Positions 24,498 through 31,289 of a stretch of 37,050 nucleotides of DNA are shown one piece after another (within the stretch, counting starts at the first letter, position 1; each line of letters begins with the position of its first letter). The stretch lies in the NCBI GenBank assembly GCA_902825865.1, contig CADECX010000033.1, positions 1 to 37,050 of the forward strand. The letters are read 5' to 3'. Both the position numbers and the translations under genes were made by a program. This DNA comes from an uncultured Alphaproteobacteria bacterium. Lineage in GTDB: Bacteria > Pseudomonadota > Alphaproteobacteria > Micropepsales > Micropepsaceae. Below the pieces are notes generated by a model. The model searched no databases and was not told the origin of the DNA. It saw nothing but the letters and a program-made list of their open reading frames with translations.

Positions 24498-25166
24498 TTA
24501 GCTACCCAGGTTGAGGCGGACGCTGGCGGCGGCCGCGAAGGGACTTAGCAGCAAGGCGGCAAAGGAAAAAGCCGCCAAAAGCCCCAGGGCATTGACGCTG
24601 GCCAGTCCGTCCAGGGAAAGCGCCACCGCGCCGGCGCCGAAGATCACCACGGGCGACAGCAGCGGCAGGATGATCAGGGGCAGCAGCAGCCCGCCCCGCT
24701 TGAGGGACAGGGTCAGGCTGGCGCCGATGGCGCCCACGGCGCTGACCGCCGGGGTTCCGATCAGAAGCGAGACAAACAGGATCAGGGTCGCGGGCGGGGC
24801 CAGGTTGAACAGCAGCGCCAGCAGCGGCGACAGCAGGGTCAAGGGCAGGCCGGTGGAAAGCCAATGGGCGGCGATCTTGGCCAAGGCGGTGAGTTCCAGG
24901 GGCAAGGGCGAGAGCGCGATCATATCCAGGCTGCCATCCTCGAAATCGCCCTGGAACAGCCGGTCCAGCGACAACAGCGCCGCCAGGACCGCCGCGACCC
25001 ACAGGATGCCACCCGCCATGCGGGCCAGCAGACGCAGGTCCGGCCCCACGCCCAAGGGCACCAGGGTCGCCACCAGCGCGAAGAAAGACAGGGCCAGGGC
25101 GGCCCCGCCGCCACTGCGGGCGGCGAGCTTGATGTCGCGCAAGAGCAGGGTCGCAAAGGGGCTCAC
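24498..25166 (-). CDS. ccmB: Heme exporter permease CcmB
   Basis: The 222-residue membrane subunit of the CcmAB ABC transporter has about six hydrophobic segments, with the conserved 'LLSLDRLFQGDFEDGSLDMIALSPLPLE' early in the protein. With CcmA it supplies the energy to release heme-loaded CcmE from CcmC. The start is GTG 25166, whose GTGA overlaps the ccmA stop, so the two are translated in tandem. Confidence 0.95.
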   Translation of the reverse strand: MSPFATLLLRDIKLAARSGGGAALALSFFALVATLVPLGVGPDLRLLARMAGGILWVAAVLAALLSLDRLFQGDFEDGSLDMIALSPLPLELTALAKIAAHWLSTGLPLTLLSPLLALLFNLAPPATLILFVSLLIGTPAVSAVGAIGASLTLSLKRGGLLLPLIILPLLSPVVIFGAGAVALSLDGLASVNALGLLAAFSFAALLLSPFAAAASVRLNLGS

Positions 25167-25765
25167 AGTTTCAGGCTTTCATTGCCCAGGCCCAGGGGCT
25201 CATGGGTGGCGGCGATGATGATCCCTCCGGCACCGCAATGGCGCGCCATCAATTGCCCCACCAGCTGCTGGCCGGAAGTGTCCAAAGCGGCGAAAGGCTC
25301 GTCCAGCAGCCAAAGCGGACGCTGGGAGGCCAAGAGCCGCGCCAGGCCCAGCCGCCGCTTCTGCCCGGCGCTGAGATAGCGGCAAGGCAGATCCGCCTGA
25401 CGCGCCAGCCCGACCTGTTCCAGCACCGCGCTATCGGCCTTTCGACCGTACAGGTTTGCGAAGAAATCGAATTGTTCGCGCACCGACAATTGCGGCTTGA
25501 GGCCGTCCTGATGGCCCAGCCAGCCGATGGACTTGCCGCGCTCTTCGGCATCGTCGCTTTCGTTCGAGGCGGCTTTAACCAAGATGCGGCCCGCCGCCGG
25601 CGCCAGAAAGCCGGCGATCATCCGCAGCAGCGACGTCTTGCCCGCGCCATTGGCCCCTTCCACCGCCAGCGCTTGCCCTGCCATGACGCGAAAATTCAGG
25701 CCGTCGAACAGCCTTTTGTCGCCGCGCGCGCAGGCCAGATTTTCGGCGGTGAGGGATGAGATCAT
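25163..25765 (-). CDS. ccmA: Heme exporter ATP-binding protein CcmA
   Basis: The ABC ATPase of cytochrome c maturation has about 200 residues. The Walker A is GANGAGKTS (37-45), the signature is 'YLSAGQKRR' in place of LSGGQ (normal for CcmA), and Walker B is 'LWLLDEP'. The ATG at 25765 is preferred because GGAGA lies nine bases upstream; an ATG three codons earlier (25774) has the site too close. It is the first gene of ccmABCDG. ccmE, ccmF and ccmH are not in this window. Confidence 0.95.
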   Translation of the reverse strand: MISSLTAENLACARGDKRLFDGLNFRVMAGQALAVEGANGAGKTSLLRMIAGFLAPAAGRILVKAASNESDDAEERGKSIGWLGHQDGLKPQLSVREQFDFFANLYGRKADSAVLEQVGLARQADLPCRYLSAGQKRRLGLARLLASQRPLWLLDEPFAALDTSGQQLVGQLMARHCGAGGIIIAATHEPLGLGNESLKL

Positions 25766-25777
25766 TCTATCCATTCT

Positions 25778-25850
25778 CCATGGGCGGCCTTGAGCCGCCC
25801 ATCCAACTTTGTTGGAACAAGATGGATGGCCGGGTCAAGCCCGGCCATGG
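25778..25850. repeat. Compound palindromic repeat between phaB and ccmA
   Basis: Three hairpins follow each other: ATGGGCGGC (25780-25788) with GCCGCCCAT (25794-25802), CCAAC/GTTGG (25803-25815), and ATGGCCGGG (25826-25834) with CCCGGCCAT (25840-25848). The last has the GGCCGGGTCAAGCCCGGCC form found scattered through many alphaproteobacterial genomes. It lies downstream of phaB and just before the ccm operon. Confidence 0.7.
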
Positions 25851-25865
25851 AGAGGAGTTGGATCC

Positions 25866-26588
25866 TCAATACATATGTTGCCCGCCGTTAATCGACAGCG
25901 TGCTCCCCGTAATGAACCCGCCCTCATCGGCCACCAAAAACAGAACGCCGCGCGCAATTTCGGAGGCTTGACCCAGACGTCCCACCGGAATGCGCGCCAC
26001 GATCTTGGCCAGCACTTCGGCCGGCACCGCCGCCACCATGTCGGTATCGATATAGCCGGGCGCGATGGCATTGACGGTGATACCCTTGGCGGCGCCTTCC
26101 TGGCCCAAGGCCTTGGTGAAGCCGTGAATGCCGGATTTGGCGGCGGCGTAGTTCACCTGGCCGTACTGGCCGGCCTGGCCGTTGATGGAACCGATATTGA
26201 CGATGCGGCCGAAGCCGCGCCCCAGCATGCCGTCCCAGGCCGCCTTGCACATATTGTAGCAGCCGCCGAGATTGGTATCGATCACCTCATCCCAGGCCTG
26301 GCGGTTCATCTTCTTCATGGTGGCGTCGCGGGTGATGCCGGCATTGTTGACGATCACTTCCACCGGACCGAGTTCGGCTTCGACCTTCTTGATGCCCGCC
26401 GCGCATTCCTCGAAGGAAGAAACATCCCATTTGTAGGAGGCGATGCCGGTACGGTCGCTGAACGCCTTGGCGCGTTCCTCATTGCCGGCGTAATTGGCCG
26501 CCACCACATAACCCGCCGCTTTCAGCGCCACCGAAATCGCCTCACCGATGCCGCGTGTTCCGCCCGTCACCACCGCTACCCGTGCCAT
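25866..26588 (-). CDS. phaB: Acetoacetyl-CoA reductase
   Basis: The 240-residue short-chain dehydrogenase reduces acetoacetyl-CoA to (R)-3-hydroxybutyryl-CoA with NADPH, the second step of polyhydroxybutyrate synthesis. It shows the cofactor motif 'TGGTRGIG', the 'NNAG' motif, catalytic Ser in 'NIGSINGQAGQYGQ' and 'YAAAKSG'. The ending 'GSTLSINGGQHMY' is characteristic of PhaB. ATG 26588 gives the standard 'MARVAVVTGG' start. It lies 134 bases after phaA on the same strand. The polymerase phaC is not in the window. Confidence 0.95.
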   Translation of the reverse strand: MARVAVVTGGTRGIGEAISVALKAAGYVVAANYAGNEERAKAFSDRTGIASYKWDVSSFEECAAGIKKVEAELGPVEVIVNNAGITRDATMKKMNRQAWDEVIDTNLGGCYNMCKAAWDGMLGRGFGRIVNIGSINGQAGQYGQVNYAAAKSGIHGFTKALGQEGAAKGITVNAIAPGYIDTDMVAAVPAEVLAKIVARIPVGRLGQASEIARGVLFLVADEGGFITGSTLSINGGQHMY

Positions 26589-26660
26589 GTGCTTGTCCTT
26601 TTGCTGTCCCAATCTGGAAAGCAATTAGGCCCCATTTTTGGGGCGTTTCAAACAAATAAC

Positions 26661-26705
26661 GATGCTGCGCTGCAGGAGCATCGGCGAACCCGCAGGGCGT
26701 CGCCG
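26661..26705. promoter_or_regulatory. Palindromes before phaB, including a possible PhaR site
   Basis: CTGCGCTGCAG (26665-26675) fits the CTGC-N3-GCAG form reported for PhaR operators in Rhodobacter. It sits inside a larger inverted repeat (CGATGCT ... AGCATCG), and a second stem GGCGA/TCGCC follows. It is therefore either a regulatory site or part of a dispersed palindrome. Confidence 0.35.
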
Positions 26706-26722
26706 TGCGACCATCAAAAAAG

Positions 26723-27895
26723 CTAGCGTTCGACGGTAAGAGCGATACCCATGCCGCCACCAATGCAGAGCGTCGCCAGACCCTTCTTGGCGTTGCGGCG
26801 GTTCATTTCGAACAGCAAGGTGGTCAAGATGCGCGCGCCCGAGGCGCCGATGGGATGGCCGATGGCGATGGCGCCGCCATTGACATTCACCTTGGCGGGA
26901 TCCCAGCCCATATCCTTGTTCACGGCGCAGGCCTGAGCGGCAAAAGCTTCATTGGCTTCCACCAGATCCAGATCGGCGGCCTTCCAGCCGGCTTTTTCCA
27001 GCGCCGCACGCGAGGCCGGAATGGGACCCGATCCCATCACCTTGGGATCGACACCGGCCTGGGCCCAGGAGGCGATGCGCGCCAGCGGGGTAAGACCGCG
27101 CGCGGCCGCATCCTTGGCGCTCATCAAGACCAAAGCCGCGGCGCCGTCATTGATGCCGCTGGCGTTGCCGGCGGTGACAGAACCTTCCTTGGTGAAAGCG
27201 GGCCTCAAGCCCGCTACCGTCTCATAGGTTGCGCCGTCGCGAATATATTCGTCGCTATCCACCACCGTGTCGCCCTTGCGGCCCTTCACCGTCACCGCGA
27301 CGATCTCATCCTTGAAGCGGCCGGCTTTTTTGGCGGCTTCCGCCTTGTTCTGCGAGGCCACCGCGAAACGGTCCTGGTCCTCGCGGGTGATCTGCCACTG
27401 ATTGGCGACATTCTCCGCCGTCATGCCCATGTGATAACCATTAAAGGCATCCCACAATCCGTCGCGGATCATGGTGTCGATGAAACTGAGATCGCCCATT
27501 TTCTGACCGGCGCGCAAATATGCGGCATGGGTGGACAGGCTCATGGATTCCTGGCCGCCCGCCACCACGATCCTGCTGTCGCCCTGACGGATCGCCTGTG
27601 CGCCCAAAGCCACGGTGCGCAGACCCGAGCCGCAAACCATGTTGATGCTCCAGGCCGGTGCGCCGATGGGAATGCCCGCCGCGATCGAGGCCTGGCGGGC
27701 GGGATTCTGGCCCTGGGCGGCGGTCAGCACCTGACCCAGGATAACTTCGCTGACTTCCTCGCCCGCGACTTTGGCGCGCTCCAAGGCGCCCCGGATGGCG
27801 ACTTCGCCGAGCTTGTGCGCGGGAACGGTTGCAAAGGCCCCGCTGAACGCGCCCACGGCTGTGCGCGCGGCTGAAACTATGACGACATCTTCCAT
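26723..27895 (-). CDS. phaA: Acetyl-CoA C-acetyltransferase (beta-ketothiolase)
   Basis: The 390-residue thiolase condenses two acetyl-CoA into acetoacetyl-CoA. The nucleophile is Cys88 in '[11 protein letters not shown]'. The catalytic His lies in '[16 protein letters not shown]' and the second Cys in '[11 protein letters not shown]'. The length and N-terminus are normal, and GGAAGG lies upstream of the ATG at 27895. With phaB next to it and phaR divergent, a role in PHB synthesis is more likely than fatty-acid degradation. Confidence 0.95.
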   Translation of the reverse strand: MEDVVIVSAARTAVGAFSGAFATVPAHKLGEVAIRGALERAKVAGEEVSEVILGQVLTAAQGQNPARQASIAAGIPIGAPAWSINMVCGSGLRTVALGAQAIRQGDSRIVVAGGQESMSLSTHAAYLRAGQKMGDLSFIDTMIRDGLWDAFNGYHMGMTAENVANQWQITREDQDRFAVASQNKAEAAKKAGRFKDEIVAVTVKGRKGDTVVDSDEYIRDGATYETVAGLRPAFTKEGSVTAGNASGINDGAAALVLMSAKDAAARGLTPLARIASWAQAGVDPKVMGSGPIPASRAALEKAGWKAADLDLVEANEAFAAQACAVNKDMGWDPAKVNVNGGAIAIGHPIGASGARILTTLLFEMNRRNAKKGLATLCIGGGMGIALTVER

Positions 27896-27925
27896 AGGAA
27901 CCTTCCGTTGACGGACTTATCAATA

Positions 27926-27938
27926 TTGCCGCGCGCAA
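27926..27938. promoter_or_regulatory. Small palindrome in the phaA-phaR divergent region
   Basis: TTGC (27926-27929) and GCAA (27935-27938) flank five bases, just upstream of phaA. TGC-rich dyads of this kind are bound by PhaR in some alphaproteobacteria. The motif is short and could be chance. Confidence 0.25.
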
Positions 27939-28008
27939 AATGCCGCGAACGCGCGCATTGGTAAACAGCGGCAAAAAGACTGTTGTATTTCAGATACTTG
28001 ATGAAACT

Positions 28009-28041
28009 TTGACAACCAGTCCGGTGTTGCGGCTGCTAAAT
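28009..28041 (+). promoter_or_regulatory. Possible phaR promoter
   Basis: TTGACA at 28009-28014 is followed 19-20 bases later by TGCTAAAT (28034-28041). The second part resembles the GCTANAWC -10 element of Caulobacter-type housekeeping promoters. The spacing is long, so this is tentative. Confidence 0.3.
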
Positions 28042-28134
28042 GGCGCTGGACTCCCGCGCTGCGGGGTGGTGTCTTTATCGCTATCAAGCGCCCGCAGGAT
28101 GGCGTGTATACAGCCGGGAAGTTGGGGGAATTAC

Positions 28135-28716
28135 GTGTCAGAAGAGAAAAGCAAGGCCGAAGGGCCGGTGATCATCAAGAAGTACGCCAACCGGCGGCTC
28201 TACAATACGCAGACCTCCTCCTATGTGACGCTGGACCATCTGGCGGCCATGGTGAAGGACGGCACCGAATTCGAAGTGCAGGACGCGCGCACCGGCGAGG
28301 ACATTACCCGCTCGGTGCTCACCCAGATCATCTTCGAGGAAGAGGCCAAGGGCCAGTCGCTCCTGCCGATCAAATTCCTGCGTCAGTTGATCCGCTTTTA
28401 TGGCGACAGCCTGCAGGCCTTCGTGCCCGGCTATCTGGACATGAGCATGGACGGCTTCACCAAGAACCAGGGCGCCATGCGCGACCGCATTGCCGAGGCC
28501 TTGGGCGGCGGCAATCAGATGGTGGAAAATCTGACCCGCCAGAACCTGCAAATGTTCGAGAACGCCATGGCGATGTTCACGCCTTTCGGCGCCGCCGCCA
28601 AAGGCGGCGAGGCGCCCGCCAAATCGGCGGCCAAGCCCACCGAGGACATCGCCGATCTCAAGGAAGAGATGGAAGCGATGCGCCGGCAACTTGCCGAGTT
28701 GAGCCAGCGCAAGTGA
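28135..28716 (+). CDS. phaR: Polyhydroxyalkanoate synthesis repressor PhaR
   Basis: The 193-residue regulator represses phasin and PHA genes and is titrated off DNA by PHA granules. Its N-terminal DNA-binding domain has the hallmark 'IIKKYANRRLYNTQTSSYVTLDHLAAMVKDGTEFEVQDARTGEDITRSVLTQII' (about 10-65). The PHB-accumulation region follows ('LPIKFLRQLIRFYGDSLQAFVPGYLDMSM'). The C-terminus is a coiled-coil-like helix. The start is GTG 28135 behind GGGGGAA. It is divergent from phaA, and its stop overlaps a lipoprotein gene. Confidence 0.95.
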   Translation: MSEEKSKAEGPVIIKKYANRRLYNTQTSSYVTLDHLAAMVKDGTEFEVQDARTGEDITRSVLTQIIFEEEAKGQSLLPIKFLRQLIRFYGDSLQAFVPGYLDMSMDGFTKNQGAMRDRIAEALGGGNQMVENLTRQNLQMFENAMAMFTPFGAAAKGGEAPAKSAAKPTEDIADLKEEMEAMRRQLAELSQRK

Positions 28717-28991
28717 CAGCTCCGCTTCGCGGGGGCCTTATCGCAATCGCTGTTGCCATGCTGGCGGGCTGCGTCGCGCCCATGACCACGCGCGAAGCGC
28801 AAGGCGTAGCCCGGGAGCGGCTGGTCAAATATTGCAGCGGACGCTGCGGCGCCCTGGCCTTGGCGCATACCCAGAAGATCAAGAACCGCTGGCTGGTGGA
28901 TTTCGACGCCCCGCGCCAAAAGTTCACCGTCATTGTCGAGAATAACGGCAATTCCCGCGTGACGGTCTGGGATAAGGCGACGCTCAGATAG
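28713..28991 (+). CDS. Small predicted lipoprotein coupled to phaR
   Basis: The 92-residue protein starts at GTG 28713, which overlaps the phaR stop (GTGA). A lipoprotein signal is evident: a hydrophobic run followed by the lipobox Leu-Ala-Gly-Cys (Cys at residue 20). The mature part contains two further cysteines ('YCSGRCGALALA'), which may form a disulfide, and a short beta-rich end ('FTVIVENNGNSRVTVWD'). Function is unknown. Co-translation with a PHA regulator is unusual for a lipoprotein and may simply reflect packing. Confidence 0.65.
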   Translation: MTAPLRGGLIAIAVAMLAGCVAPMTTREAQGVARERLVKYCSGRCGALALAHTQKIKNRWLVDFDAPRQKFTVIVENNGNSRVTVWDKATLR

Positions 28992-29046
28992 TCACTTAGC
29001 TCAAGCGCCGCATTCCGCGGCTACACCCGGCCGCTCGCCCAACCTC

Positions 29047-29096
29047 GCGGCGTTCGTCGCTCGAAATGGTCCACTGGACCATTTCGTCCGCTTAGG
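29047..29096. repeat. Dispersed palindrome, copy B
   Basis: CGAAATGGTCC (29062-29072) and GGACCATTTCG (29076-29086) make a perfect 11-base stem with loop ACT, preceded by CGGCGTTCGTCGCTC. The flank matches copy A at 15741-15800 read on the other strand, while the stem differs but stays self-complementary. It lies downstream of the convergent lipoprotein and GGDEF-EAL genes. Confidence 0.65.
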
Positions 29097-30801
29097 CGGA
29101 CCGCTCCTCACCCCAGCGGGGATCAGTAACCGGCTCGCCGAAGTGGAAGCCTTGGAAATAGTCGACGCCGAAGCTTTGCAACAGCGCGGCATCGTCGTCC
29201 GAGCTGACCCATTCCGCCACCGTCTTGATGTCGAAGCTCTTGGCCAGCCCCACCAGGGTGCGCACAAAGACCTGATTTTCCGGCGACTGGCTGAGATCCT
29301 TCACATAAGAGCCGTCAATCTTGACGGTATCGACATGCAGCATCTGCAGGTTGCGGAAGGAGGTGTAGCCGGCGCCGAAATCGTCGATCGCCACGCGCAC
29401 GCCGAGTTCGCGCAATTGCGACACGAACTGGGCGTTTTCCTCGAAATGATGCAAGGCGGCGGTTTCGGTCAATTCCACGATCAGGCGCGACGCGACGTCC
29501 TTGGCGGCCCGGATATACTCCACGAATTCCTGCAGCCAGGCCGGGTCTGACGCCGCGGTGCCCGACACATTGACCGCCAAGGTCACATTCTTGTGCGCCT
29601 TGAGGGTGGCGACACAGGATTCCAGCGCGAAACGGTCGACCAGATGGACGATGCCCATCTGCTCGGCGGCGGGCACGAAATGGCCGGCGGTCAGTATGCT
29701 GCCATCGGGCTTGACCATGCGCAGCAGGCATTCGTAATGCGATGTCTTGCGCGAACGCGCCGCCACGATGGGCTGATAGGCCAGCTTGAGACGGTTTTCC
29801 TTCAGCGCCAGAACCACTTCGTCGGCGATCTGCATCTGGCGCAGGCGCGCGGTCTCGCGCTGCGGTGACGGCTCGTAAGCGGCGAAGCCGTCGCGGCCAT
29901 TGGCGCGCGCCTTGTCCAAGGCTTGTTCCGCCCGCAGCATGGCTTCCTGGCTGGTGGAAGCGGCCTGGGGCAGCCACACCGCGCCCACCGAACAGGTGGC
30001 GGCAACCATGCCGCCACGGGATTCAATGCCGCTGGCGCGCACCGCGGCGCGCAGCCGGGCCGCGACCACGGCGATTTCATGTTCCCGGCAACTCTTGAGC
30101 AACACGCCGAACTTGTTGCCGGCGGTGCGGCCGATCACGTCGCTGCCGCGCAAGGTGCGGGCCAGGCGCTCGCCCACGGCCAGGATCACTTCATCGCCGG
30201 CGTCGAAGCCGAAACTGTCATTGATCATCGCCAGGCGGTCGACCGAGGCGACCAGGAAGGCGCAATCGCGATTTTCCGCCTTGGCGGATTCGATCGCCTG
30301 GGACAATTCCTCGCGCAGCGCGTTGCGGTTGAGATGACCGGTCAATTCATCGCGCGTCGCCAGATAGGTCAGGCGGCGCACTTCGCGCGAACGTTCGGTT
30401 GTGTCGCGCATCAAGCCGACCAGCCGCGCAGTGCGCCCATGTTCGTCGGGCATGCGTGTGCCGGTCATGGTGAAATTCACCGCCCCCAGCGCGCTGGCGA
30501 TTTCGATATCGGCGAGGAAGAAGCCGGACGTCGGCTCCCGCGATTCCAGCACAGCCTGCAACTCGCGGCGGCGTTCGGGCGGAATGCCATCGAGGAAGCT
30601 GCGCGCCTTGGCGCTGTCCAGATGCATCGGCAGAATGTCGGTGGCGCCGTCCCAGCGAATGGCGCCGGTGGCGATATCCCAATCGAAGGCGGCGCAGCCG
30701 GCGGCCTGGGTGGCCAGGAGCAGACGCAGCTGGTCTTCCAGCGTCCCCAGTTGGACGAGGTCGTCTCGTTTCTGCAATGCGGTGTGCAACACGACCACCA
30801 T
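29092..30801 (-). CDS. PAS-GGDEF-EAL protein, probable c-di-GMP phosphodiesterase
   Basis: The 569-residue cytoplasmic signalling protein has a PAS-like sensor (about 25-140), a GGDEF domain (about 145-310) and an EAL domain (about 325-560). The GGDEF signature reads Ala227-Gly-Asn-Lys-Phe231, so cyclase activity is unlikely. The EAL motif is Glu357-Cys-Leu. The other EAL catalytic residues are present: Asn in 'VNVSG', Glu in 'ELTE', 'DDFGAGYTS', Lys in 'VKIDGSYV', Glu in 'TVAEW' and Gln in 'YFQGF'. It should degrade c-di-GMP. ATG 30801 is preferred; a GTG 27 codons upstream would run across a GGGCTT/AAGCCC hairpin (30851-30866). Confidence 0.88.
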   Translation of the reverse strand: MVVVLHTALQKRDDLVQLGTLEDQLRLLLATQAAGCAAFDWDIATGAIRWDGATDILPMHLDSAKARSFLDGIPPERRRELQAVLESREPTSGFFLADIEIASALGAVNFTMTGTRMPDEHGRTARLVGLMRDTTERSREVRRLTYLATRDELTGHLNRNALREELSQAIESAKAENRDCAFLVASVDRLAMINDSFGFDAGDEVILAVGERLARTLRGSDVIGRTAGNKFGVLLKSCREHEIAVVAARLRAAVRASGIESRGGMVAATCSVGAVWLPQAASTSQEAMLRAEQALDKARANGRDGFAAYEPSPQRETARLRQMQIADEVVLALKENRLKLAYQPIVAARSRKTSHYECLLRMVKPDGSILTAGHFVPAAEQMGIVHLVDRFALESCVATLKAHKNVTLAVNVSGTAASDPAWLQEFVEYIRAAKDVASRLIVELTETAALHHFEENAQFVSQLRELGVRVAIDDFGAGYTSFRNLQMLHVDTVKIDGSYVKDLSQSPENQVFVRTLVGLAKSFDIKTVAEWVSSDDDAALLQSFGVDYFQGFHFGEPVTDPRWGEERSA

Positions 30802-30916
30802 CCCCAGGACCGGTTTCTCCGGGCCTTTCTGGAGGCAGTATGGCCGGGGCGGGCTTAAAAAAGCCCAAACCCAATACTCCACGCTTCCTGGAACGGGCCT
30901 TGCGTTTTATACTTAC

Positions 30917-31267
30917 ATGCGCGTGAACGGACCCTTGGACATTAACCTGCGGAGCGGCATTAAGCTTTTGGCCGCCCCTCTGCGCGCGTGTGAAAAATCC
31001 AGCGCTTCCAGCACTTTGGGCCGCCAGCCGCAAAACTTCGAAGCCGAAGAGCAAAAAACCGCGCCCATTCAGGTCGAATTGGTGTGCCAGGACGAAACGC
31101 CCAGCTTCGATCCATTCTGGGACGGCCCGCGATTGGTGCCCGCCTTTGTCGCCCAACTGATGGGCCAGAGAGACAAGGACCGGCGTGAGGCGAGCGTGTC
31201 GGTGGAAACCGCCTATGGCAGCGCCCGCTATCCCCGCCAGGCGCTGATACTGGACCGCAAGAGCTGA
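30917..31267 (+). CDS. Conserved hypothetical protein, 116 residues
   Basis: The protein has no signal peptide or membrane helix. The N-terminal half looks variable. The C-terminal half contains a compact block ('DPFWDGPRLVPAFVAQLMGQ' and 'SVETAYGSARYPRQALILDRKS') of the sort seen in short conserved alphaproteobacterial proteins of unknown function. No ribosome-binding site is apparent before ATG 30917, and GTG 30923 is an alternative. It is divergent from the GGDEF-EAL gene and ends 22 bases from the convergent end of acnA. I cannot assign a function. Confidence 0.65.
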   Translation: MRVNGPLDINLRSGIKLLAAPLRACEKSSASSTLGRQPQNFEAEEQKTAPIQVELVCQDETPSFDPFWDGPRLVPAFVAQLMGQRDKDRREASVSVETAYGSARYPRQALILDRKS

Positions 31268-31289
31268 TTTCCGTCGACCCAGCCGCGTC

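Noticed and set aside
25778..25850. CRISPR-like or IS-end repeats between phaB and ccmA
   Set aside because: The repeats are different hairpins without regular spacers, and no transposase or cas gene is nearby. They fit dispersed palindromic elements.
26705..27874. 389-codon rightward frame opposite phaA
   Set aside because: phaA is unambiguous on the other strand and this frame lacks any family resemblance.
30801..30882. Longer start (GTG 30882) for the GGDEF-EAL protein
   Set aside because: The extension crosses a hairpin and has poor coding character, and the Shine-Dalgarno-like AGGAAG is too close to the GTG. The PAS domain is complete without it.
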